A stretch of 5,661 bases of DNA, taken from NCBI GenBank assembly GCA_029263035.1, contig JAJCYF010000138.1, positions 1-5,661 on the forward strand, in the 5' to 3' direction. Each line of letters begins with the position of its first letter. The stretch's first letter is position 1. Below, piece after piece: positions 1 to 4,803 of this stretch. Position numbers and translations under genes: made by a program. The stretch comes from Actinomycetes bacterium (GTDB taxonomy: Bacteria; Actinomycetota; CADDZG01; JAHWKV01). The notes under the pieces were generated by a model, which saw nothing but the letters and a program-made list of their open reading frames with translations, was not told the origin of the DNA and did not search any database.

Positions 1-8
1 CCCACGGG

Positions 9-33
9 GGTAACCGGCCCGATGCCGGTTACC
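9..33 (-). terminator. Perfect 10-bp-stem hairpin downstream of acpP, candidate terminator or attenuator
   Basis: Positions 9-18 (GGTAACCGGC) and 24-33 (GCCGGTTACC) are exact reverse complements separated by a 5-nt loop. The hairpin begins 15 nt past the acpP stop in the direction of transcription. No T-tract follows on the minus strand (the last eight bases read CCCGTGGG), so it is not a classical intrinsic terminator. It could be a GC-stem terminator of the kind often proposed in Actinobacteria, a processing or mRNA-stabilising structure that sets ACP level relative to a downstream gene, or a protein-binding palindrome. The stem is seen directly; its role is inferred. Confidence 0.5.
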
Positions 34-48
34 GCTATGCGGCGCTTG

Positions 49-303
49 TTAGGCATTGGTACCTACCTTGGCGCTCAACAGGTCGGCGGCCTGCCCCAGG
101 GTGGTGACGTCCTCCAGCTCCTCGTCGGAGACCTCGATCGAGAACTTCTCCTCAACCGCCATGACCACGGTCATCAGGTCGATGGAGTCCAGCCCAAGGT
201 CCTCGAACAGATTGGCGTCCTCGGTGATGGTTGCCGCGTCCACCTTCAGGCGGTCGACCAGGGTTTCTTTCAGTGCGGTTACAACTTCGTCTCTGTTGGC
301 CAT
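49..303 (-). CDS. acpP: Acyl carrier protein
   Basis: An 84-residue acyl carrier protein, the usual size. It carries growing acyl chains on a 4'-phosphopantetheine arm between the cytosolic FASII enzymes. The attachment site is Ser40 in the motif GLDSIDL (residues 37-43), a conservative variant of the canonical DSLD. The protein is acidic, with the expected helix II (about 40-54, DLMTVVMAVEEKF) that docks partner enzymes, and a predicted four-helix bundle throughout. The ATG at 303 is set by a strong Shine-Dalgarno seven bases upstream. It is the last gene of the leftward operon inside the window, 30 nt after fabG, and is followed by a hairpin. Since fabD, fabH and fabG lie directly upstream, this is the housekeeping fatty-acid ACP rather than a polyketide or non-ribosomal carrier protein. 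Ile in place of Leu after the modified Ser is a minor variation. Confidence 0.96.
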   Translation of the reverse strand: MANRDEVVTALKETLVDRLKVDAATITEDANLFEDLGLDSIDLMTVVMAVEEKFSIEVSDEELEDVTTLGQAADLLSAKVGTNA

Positions 304-310
304 TTCAACT

Positions 311-316
311 CTCCTT
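311..316 (-). promoter_or_regulatory. Strong Shine-Dalgarno for acpP
   Basis: The minus strand reads AAGGAG here, 7 nt before the acpP ATG. It is the best ribosome binding site in the operon. It lies in a 30-nt AT-rich gap (304-333), whereas most upstream junctions are overlaps, so acpP is probably initiated independently and more often than the enzyme genes. Confidence 0.85.
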
Positions 317-333
317 AGTTATATGAGGTAAAT

Positions 334-1071
334 CTAGACCAGGCCGCCGTTGATGCCGATGACCTGTCCGGTCAGGTAACCCGCCCGGGCGCAAAACCGG
401 ACCGCCTCGGCAGCTTCGTCGGGGGAGGCGCCGCGGCCCATCGGGACCTTGCTCATCAGTGCGTCGACCGCCTGCTGCGGCAGCCGGGCGATGAAGTCGG
501 TCTCCACCAGGCCGGGTGACACCACGTTGACCGTGATGCCCTTGGTAGCCACCTCCAGCGCCAGCGCCTTGGAGAACCCGACCAGGCCGGCCTTGGCGGC
601 GGCGTAGTTCGCCTGCCCGGGGTTCCCGGTGGTGCCGACTACCGATCCGATGTTGATTACCCGGCCCCAGCGACCCTTAAGCATGCCCGGAAGCGCCCGC
701 TTGGTGCAGCGAAACGCCCCTTTGAGGTTGACATCGATGACCTCGTCCCAGGCGGACTCGCTCATCCGCATCAGCAGCCCGTCCCGGTTGATGCCTCCGT
801 TGTTGACCAGGATCTGAACCGGGCCCATGGCCTCCTCGATCTCGTCGAAGGCTCCGGCAACACTCTGGGTGCTCGAGATGTCGATGTTGAACTCCATCGA
901 CCCTTCACACAGGGAGACGGTTTCCAGCGCGCCGTCCTTGTTGCCCCGGTAGCCGACGGCCACCTTTACCCCCTCGGCGGCCAGTGCAACTGCCGAGGCG
1001 CGGCCGATCCCGCCGCCGGCGCCGGTGACCAGAGCCACCTTGCCGTCCAGTACTGCACCCGACGTGCTCAC
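334..1071 (-). CDS. fabG: 3-oxoacyl-[acyl-carrier-protein] reductase
   Basis: A 245-residue classical short-chain dehydrogenase/reductase, the normal FabG length. It reduces beta-ketoacyl-ACP to beta-hydroxyacyl-ACP using NADPH, the first reduction of each elongation cycle in the cytosol. The Rossmann nucleotide motif TGAGGGIG is at 16-23, Asp64 (NIDIS) fits the adenine-ring contact, and NNGG at 90-93 replaces the usual NNAG. The catalytic tetrad is complete: Asn115, Ser143, Tyr156 and Lys160 (YAAAK). The C-terminus ends in the typical TGQVIGINGG (234-243). The reading frame is open further upstream, but homology starts just before the Rossmann strand. The GTG at 1071 overlaps the fabH stop as GTGA, so I chose that start. 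No good Shine-Dalgarno precedes it, which fits translational coupling to fabH. SDR proteins are a broad family, but the position between fabH and acpP makes the FabG assignment firm. Confidence 0.95.
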   Translation of the reverse strand: MSTSGAVLDGKVALVTGAGGGIGRASAVALAAEGVKVAVGYRGNKDGALETVSLCEGSMEFNIDISSTQSVAGAFDEIEEAMGPVQILVNNGGINRDGLLMRMSESAWDEVIDVNLKGAFRCTKRALPGMLKGRWGRVINIGSVVGTTGNPGQANYAAAKAGLVGFSKALALEVATKGITVNVVSPGLVETDFIARLPQQAVDALMSKVPMGRGASPDEAAEAVRFCARAGYLTGQVIGINGGLV

Positions 1072-2096
1072 GCCCGTGCCGGCGCCAGGCCGGTGGCCGG
1101 CGTCAGGGCCGCTGCGACCTCGGTCGGGGCGGGAAGCGTCCAGTTCATGCGGGCCGCTCCCCAGGTGTAGCCGGCGCCGAAGGCGACCATCAGCAGGCGA
1201 TCTCCCGGGTTCAGCCTGCCTTCGGCCCACGCGTCGCACAGGGCCAGGGGTATGGAGGCGGCCGAGGTGTTCCCGTAGCGCTCGATGTTCTGGTAGACCT
1301 TGGAGCGGTCGACCCCGATCTGGACCGCACACTCGTCGAGAATTCGCCGGTTGGCCTGGTGGGCGACCATCAGCTCGAACCCGTCCCTGCCGAAGCGGGC
1401 GCCCAGCTCGCTCATCACCCGCACGGCGTTGCGAAAGACCTCACGACCCTGCATTGTTACGTTCATGCAGGCCGGGTTGAAACGATCGCCGTCGGCGGGA
1501 AGTTTGCTGCCTCCGCCGGGAACCAGGACCTGGTGCAGCCCCGAGCCGTCGGATCCCATCTCGAACTGGATGGGCTCGGCGTTTTCGTCGGCTTCCAGTA
1601 CCACTGCCGCCGCGGCATCCCCGAACAGCGGAGCGGTCATGGCGTCCGTGAAGTCCAGATGCCGGCTCAAAAGGTCGGCGCCGACCACCATGACGCTGGT
1701 GGCGGCTCCGGTTCCGATCAGCGACGCACCGATGGACAGCGCATAGACAAAACCCGAGCACGCGGCGTTGAGGTCGAAGGCACCGGCTCTGGTGGCCCCG
1801 ATGTTGTCCTGGATGATGCTCGCCGTTCCCGGCAGGATGTAGTCGGGGGTGCAGGTGGCACAGATCACCATCGACAGGTTCTCCGGGTCGAGTTGCGCCA
1901 CCTTAAGCGCCTGCAGGGCGGCAGTGGTGCTAAGGCTTGAGGTCGACTCCTCCGGCGCGGCGTAGTGCCGCTCGAGAATTCCGGAACGGGTTTCAATCCA
2001 ATCGGTGGAGACCCCCACCTGCGGGGCGATCTCGGCGTTGGTCACAATTCGGGAGGGCACGGCTTTGCCCAGGCCGGTAATGGCTACTCGCATCAT
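1068..2096 (-). CDS. fabH: Beta-ketoacyl-[acyl-carrier-protein] synthase III
   Basis: Condenses an acyl-CoA primer with malonyl-ACP and releases CO2, starting fatty acid synthesis. The thiolase fold is complete. Counting from the second of two tandem ATGs (2093), the triad is Cys112 (NAACSG), His245 (VAHQAN) and Asn275 (GNTS), nearly the E. coli numbering. Trp32 and Arg36 (DWIETRSGI) match the CoA-binding positions. The closing glycine-rich loop GAGYTWGA is at 306-313. Leu87 occupies the primer-pocket position that is Phe in E. coli FabH and Thr in M. tuberculosis FabH, so primer preference may differ. About 23 Ala/Pro-rich residues extend past the usual C-terminus. The start is 2096 or 2093 (product 342 or 341 residues). 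Neither has a Shine-Dalgarno, and the preceding gene ends 17 nt upstream. The stop overlaps the fabG start as GTGA. Confidence 0.95.
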   Translation of the reverse strand: MMRVAITGLGKAVPSRIVTNAEIAPQVGVSTDWIETRSGILERHYAAPEESTSSLSTTAALQALKVAQLDPENLSMVICATCTPDYILPGTASIIQDNIGATRAGAFDLNAACSGFVYALSIGASLIGTGAATSVMVVGADLLSRHLDFTDAMTAPLFGDAAAAVVLEADENAEPIQFEMGSDGSGLHQVLVPGGGSKLPADGDRFNPACMNVTMQGREVFRNAVRVMSELGARFGRDGFELMVAHQANRRILDECAVQIGVDRSKVYQNIERYGNTSAASIPLALCDAWAEGRLNPGDRLLMVAFGAGYTWGAARMNWTLPAPTEVAAALTPATGLAPARA

Positions 2097-2113
2097 GTTG
2101 GTGGGGTCGGAAG

Positions 2114-2407
2114 CTACGTGCGCCGCAGCCACAGAACCGGCTCGGAGCCCTGGACGGGCGCCCCGTGGGGAAGCATGTACCCCATCATCCAGCCGGCGAA
2201 GGTGGAGCGGACCGGTACTTCCTGGCCGTTGGAGGACGTGACGCTGCCTACAACCTGCCCCTCCATGACGTACTCCCCCTCGGAGGTGAAGGGCTTGGCC
2301 GGAGCGGGGCAGAAGCGGCCGCTGCACGGTGCGAGTACCAGACGTTCTTCAAGAACCAGCGCCTCGCCGGGCGCTGAATCGGCAACTGTGTCGGACCAGG
2401 CAATCAT
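2114..2407 (-). CDS. Small biotinyl/lipoyl-like domain protein lacking the modification lysine
   Basis: A 97-residue protein whose pattern resembles a biotinyl/lipoyl (barrel-sandwich) domain. The first half runs from about residue 23 (RLVLAPCSGRF) with a turn near 44-50 (GEYVMEG). The second half contains FAGWMMGYMLPHGAPVQG (70-87) and ends in VLWLR. By eye, the position of the biotin-accepting lysine (MKM in true carriers) falls in the turn SSNGQ (58-62), with Gly at the lysine position. The only lysine, Lys38, is in the other half, so biotin or lipoate attachment is unlikely. It starts at ATG 2407, overlapping the fabD stop as ATGA, and ends 17 nt before fabH. Being locked between two initiation enzymes suggests a structural or regulatory role in malonyl-CoA supply or FASII assembly, but that is inference. 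It could also be a decayed AccB-like domain. No signal peptide or membrane segment is visible. I know of no assigned function. Confidence 0.75.
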   Translation of the reverse strand: MIAWSDTVADSAPGEALVLEERLVLAPCSGRFCPAPAKPFTSEGEYVMEGQVVGSVTSSNGQEVPVRSTFAGWMMGYMLPHGAPVQGSEPVLWLRRT

Positions 2408-3345
2408 GAGGACACCCCGGCCGGCTCGGATTGGTAGTTGATGTTATTTCTCCTTGAGATAAGTGATGTTGCTTCTTCATCGTTGGAAACGCCGTCCAGC
2501 TCTGCGCCGGCGTCGATCTGGCGGACCAGACCGCGGAGCACCTTTCCGGGCCCCGCCTCGATAAATGTCGAAAAACCGTCGTCCCGCATGCGGCGCACCG
2601 CATCGGTGAAGCGCACCGGGGCCGTGATGGCTTCGACCAGCAGCGCCTTGATCTGGGCGGGGTCGGTGTGGGCGCGGCCGTCGGCGTCGCAGTAGACCGG
2701 GCAGGCGGGCCGGACCATGGTGACCTCGGCCAGAGCCTTCTCGAAGGTATCCCGGGCCGGCTGCATCAGCGGGCAGTGGGCGGCCACGGGGACCTTGATG
2801 CGTACAACCCGCATGGCGCCGGCGTCCATGCAGCGCCCGGCCGCCTCCGCCAGCCCCCGGTCCCTGCCGGAGATCACGGTCTGCTTGGGAGAGTTGTAGT
2901 TGGAGACCCACACGTCGCCCTCGGCGGCGCAGATTTCGGAGATCTTCTCGGGGTCCAGCCCGATGACGGCGGCCATGCCGCCCTCGTTGCGCCGCCCGGC
3001 ATCGGCCATGGCCTTGCCCCGAAGGGCGACCAGGCGGAGCGCTTCGTCGAACTCAAGAGCCCCGGCGACCACCAGTGCGGGGAACTCACCCAGGCTGTGG
3101 CCCACGACTGCGTCGGGCTGAACGCCCAGGGACTGCATCTTGCGGCCGATGGCAACCTCGGTGACGAACAGGGCGGGCTGAAGCACGTCCGGGGCCCAGG
3201 CGGGGTCCGGGTCGACGGTGCACAGGCGCTCGAGGTCCCGGCCGACCACACTGGATCCGGCCTTGAACAGCTCGGAGGCGCCTGCAATGTCCAGGCCCAT
3301 GCCGGCCTTCTGGGATCCCTGTCCGGGGAACATCCAGGCGTTCAA
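2404..3345 (-). CDS. fabD: Malonyl-CoA:acyl carrier protein transacylase
   Basis: Transfers malonyl from CoA to ACP, supplying the extender for FabH and the elongating synthases. At 313 residues it is the usual size. Visible landmarks are the N-terminal FPGQGSQ (6-12), the nucleophile elbow GHSLGEF with Ser84 (82-88), Arg109 (ALRG) that holds the malonyl carboxylate, the catalytic His190 (AAHCPLM, with Cys where Ser is more common), and the late EAGPGKVL motif (263-270). The start is TTG at 3345, overlapping the upstream sigma-factor stop as TTGA. An AAGGAAG Shine-Dalgarno is well spaced for TTG but too far from the internal ATG at 3333, and TTG also gives the usual few residues before FPGQGSQ. 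The last 25 or so residues (DEEATSLISRRNN onward) are polar and more AT-rich than the rest. The stop overlaps the next gene as ATGA. Confidence 0.96.
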   Translation of the reverse strand: MNAWMFPGQGSQKAGMGLDIAGASELFKAGSSVVGRDLERLCTVDPDPAWAPDVLQPALFVTEVAIGRKMQSLGVQPDAVVGHSLGEFPALVVAGALEFDEALRLVALRGKAMADAGRRNEGGMAAVIGLDPEKISEICAAEGDVWVSNYNSPKQTVISGRDRGLAEAAGRCMDAGAMRVVRIKVPVAAHCPLMQPARDTFEKALAEVTMVRPACPVYCDADGRAHTDPAQIKALLVEAITAPVRFTDAVRRMRDDGFSTFIEAGPGKVLRGLVRQIDAGAELDGVSNDEEATSLISRRNNINYQSEPAGVSS

Positions 3346-3920
3346 GAGACTTCCTTCTTCAGGGTGGCCAGGGTCCGGTGCACCAGCACCCGGGCGGAGC
3401 CCTCGGTGCGGCCGAGCGCCTGGGCGATCTCGGCATGGGTTAGCTCTTCAACAAATCGAAGGATCATGGCGTGGCGCTGCTCGGCGGGGAGCTTGCGCAC
3501 TGCGCTCAGCAGCTCGGCGATCTGCTCTTCGTCGACCAGTGCCTGGCTGAGGTCCGAATCGTTGGCGGAGTCGGAGGCCGGCTCTTCGATCTCCTCGATG
3601 GAGACCGTGGCTACGAACTTGCGGCTGTGGTTGGCGCTGGCATTGCGGGCGGAGGTGAACAGCCACGCTGCGATCTCCGGCTCGCCGGGCTCCCGGGGCG
3701 CCATATGCTTGAGTGCCTGGGAAAATACCTGGGCGGTCAGGTCCTCGGCATCGTGGTGGTTGCGCACCCGTTTGAGAACGTAAGCGTGTACCGGCTTAAC
3801 GTACCTGGAGTAAACTTCTTTGAACGCCGCATCTTTCCAGGCTAGCTGGGGGCGGCGTAGGCGACTGACTGCCTTGGGGATTTTTTCGCTCACATAGAGA
3901 AAGACACGTGAGAGTGCCAA
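3342..3920 (-). CDS. ECF-type RNA polymerase sigma factor (sigma-70 family)
   Basis: Up to 192 residues with the two-domain layout of extracytoplasmic-function sigma factors. Region 2 spans about 33-100 and contains FKEVYSRYVKPVHAYVLKRV and DAEDLTAQVF (57-66), the core RNA polymerase and -10 recognition segment. An acidic linker follows (about 108-135, rich in Glu, Asp, Ser). Region 4 is about 137-189, with LPAEQRHAMILRF and the helix-turn-helix LTHAEIAQALGRTEGSAR (160-177) for -35 recognition. There is no region 3, as expected for ECF factors. The start is uncertain: TTG 3920 is the furthest possible because a stop lies at 3924-3926. GTG 3893 would give 183 residues, and neither has a good Shine-Dalgarno. 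It is the first gene of the leftward operon and its stop overlaps the fabD start. No anti-sigma gene is visible. Its target promoters are unknown; autoregulation or lipid-stress control is speculation. Confidence 0.88.
   Translation of the reverse strand: MALSRVFLYVSEKIPKAVSRLRRPQLAWKDAAFKEVYSRYVKPVHAYVLKRVRNHHDAEDLTAQVFSQALKHMAPREPGEPEIAAWLFTSARNASANHSRKFVATVSIEEIEEPASDSANDSDLSQALVDEEQIAELLSAVRKLPAEQRHAMILRFVEELTHAEIAQALGRTEGSARVLVHRTLATLKKEVS
3350..3356 (-). promoter_or_regulatory. Shine-Dalgarno deciding the TTG start of fabD
   Basis: The minus strand reads AAGGAAG here, inside the last codons of the sigma-factor gene. The AAGGA core is 6 nt before the TTG at 3345 but 18 nt before the in-frame ATG at 3333. 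It supports TTG as the fabD start and so the TTGA overlap with the sigma gene. Confidence 0.7.
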
Positions 3921-3928
3921 ACGTTACG

Positions 3929-3945
3929 AGTTACCTGAGGTAACT
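3929..3945. promoter_or_regulatory. 17-bp palindrome, candidate TetR operator for both divergent genes
   Basis: AGTTACC-TGA-GGTAACT is a perfect inverted repeat with 7-bp arms. It lies in the 25-bp gap between the facing starts of the sigma gene and tetR, and includes the tetR Shine-Dalgarno. An extra GTTAC half-site sits 7 bp to the left (3924-3928). TetR-family repressors bind palindromes of this size, often next to their own gene, so it is the best operator candidate for the TetR encoded here. A bound dimer could block both genes. The promoters cannot be placed with confidence and must overlap coding sequence on at least one side. Confidence 0.7.
3937..3941 (+). promoter_or_regulatory. Shine-Dalgarno for the TetR gene, inside the palindrome
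   Basis: GAGGT ends 4 nt before the TTG at 3946 and supports that unusual start; the next in-frame Met is residue 48, inside the DNA-binding domain. It occupies the centre and right arm of the palindrome, so operator occupancy and tetR translation signals share the same bases. Confidence 0.65.
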
Positions 3946-4584
3946 TTGACCGAGCCGCGAAGACGGGTTTCGAAGGAAGAACGCCGCCGCCGGCTGCTGG
4001 CCGCCGCCGCCGACCTGTTTGGTACCGAGGGTTACCGCAAGACCGAGGTCGAGGCGCTGGCTCGCAGGGCGGGGGTGACCAAACCCATGCTCTACCGGCA
4101 CTTTCCCGGCGGCAAAGCCGATATCTTCATGGCCGTCCTGGACGCCCACATAAATACTCTACTGCGTTCTCTGTGGGAGGCGATGGGCTCATCCAGCGAC
4201 CCCCGCAAGCGCCTGCAGTACGGCCTGCGCGCCTACCTGATCTTTGCCGAGGAGAATACCGCCGGCTTCCACCTGCTGGTCCACTCATCGCCCGAGCTCG
4301 ATCCCGGGGTGGGGGACCGCCTTCACGAGGTGCGCGAGTCCATCGCCCGGGGGCTCAGCACCGCCATCGCCGACGTGATGAAAGGCGCCGGCCTGCACGC
4401 CGAGGGGGCTCCCCTGTACGCCCACGCCATGCTCGGGGGGGTCGAGTCGGTCACCTCCTGGTGGCTTGCCGAGGGCAAGACCCCGGAGCGGGAACGGATA
4501 GTCGACCACCTGCTGGCCTTTTTGTGGAGGGGCTTCGACGGCCTGCCCCGGGACCCGACGAGGTTCCAGCAAGGCAGGCCCTAA
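3946..4584 (+). CDS. TetR/AcrR-family transcriptional regulator
   Basis: A 212-residue one-component regulator. The N-terminal DNA-binding domain is typical: helix 1 about 10-27 (EERRRRLLAAAADLFGTEGY), then the helix-turn-helix about 33-53 (TEVEALARRAGVTKPMLYRHF) and GGKADIF leading into the core. The rest is the helical ligand-binding and dimerisation domain (about 60-200), with GFHLLVHSSPELD (107-119) and a Trp-rich late helix (SWWLAEGKTP). A basic stretch, EPRRRVSKEERRRR, opens the protein. The TTG start is set by a Shine-Dalgarno and the lack of a usable alternative. It is transcribed away from the sigma/fab operon across a 25-bp gap holding a palindrome. TetR-type regulators of fatty acid synthesis (FasR in mycobacteria and corynebacteria) make lipid control plausible, with an acyl-CoA as ligand, but the ligand domain does not identify it. 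Family certain; FASII target inferred from position. Confidence 0.92.
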   Translation: MTEPRRRVSKEERRRRLLAAAADLFGTEGYRKTEVEALARRAGVTKPMLYRHFPGGKADIFMAVLDAHINTLLRSLWEAMGSSSDPRKRLQYGLRAYLIFAEENTAGFHLLVHSSPELDPGVGDRLHEVRESIARGLSTAIADVMKGAGLHAEGAPLYAHAMLGGVESVTSWWLAEGKTPERERIVDHLLAFLWRGFDGLPRDPTRFQQGRP

Positions 4585-4586
4585 TC

Positions 4587-4609
4587 CCGGGAGCGTTAAC
4601 TGCTTCCGG
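4587..4609 (+). terminator. GC-rich hairpin just after the TetR stop, candidate terminator
   Basis: CCGGGAGC (4587-4594) pairs with GCTTCCGG (4602-4609) across a 7-nt loop, giving an 8-bp stem with one G-U pair. It starts 2 nt after the tetR stop codon. No U-tract follows, so termination at this site is plausible but not proven. Confidence 0.4.
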
Positions 4610-4792
4610 CGAGGAGACCATCAAGGAACGGTTCTGACGGGAGCCATTTGAGTCCGGCCTCGATCTTCTCCTAGTGCTGGTCAAACCGCCCCGGCAAAAT
4701 GTGTCTTCGGCATTATTCATTGCCAATGTTTGGATTGACCCTTAAGCAACTGTCACATCCTGCCGATAGGTAGACCACACAACAACTGGAAC

Positions 4793-4797
4793 AGGGG
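4793..4797 (+). promoter_or_regulatory. Shine-Dalgarno for the secreted protein at 4804
   Basis: AGGGG lies 6 nt before the ATG at 4804. It supports that start over the in-frame ATG at 4840, which has no comparable site. An in-frame stop at 4771-4773 excludes longer ATG, GTG or TTG starts. Confidence 0.6.
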
Positions 4798-4803
4798 CAT
4801 TCC

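Noticed and set aside
1072..1332. In-frame upstream extension of fabG, and likewise of fabH up to 2327.
   Set aside because: The extra residues are Arg/Pro-rich shadow translation overlapping the preceding genes in another frame. Conserved homology begins just after the GTG at 1071 and the ATG at 2096/2093.
2668..3783. A 371-codon open frame on the plus strand opposite fabD and the sigma gene, and other long plus-strand frames over the operon.
   Set aside because: They are composition shadows of GC-rich genes: Gly/Ala/Arg-rich, with no recognisable domain, while the minus-strand frames hold complete catalytic motifs.
3882..3890. A six-A run near the start of the sigma gene (minus strand) as a frameshift or slippage site.
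   Set aside because: It lies before region 2, both candidate starts read through in the same frame, and nothing suggests a second product.
3948..3971. ECF-like promoter on the minus strand reading GAAACC, then 15 nt, then GTCA, which would suggest autoregulation of the sigma gene.
   Set aside because: The match is partial, the target motif of this sigma factor is unknown, and similar pairs occur by chance in GC-rich coding DNA.
4735..4770. TTGACC at 4735-4740 as a -35 element for the secreted-protein gene, with GATAGG (4765-4770) as -10.
   Set aside because: The spacing is 24 bp, too long, and at 16-18 bp there is nothing resembling TATAAT. TTGCCA at 4720-4725 is also -35-like but has only TAAGCA at a suitable distance. 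No promoter can be supported.
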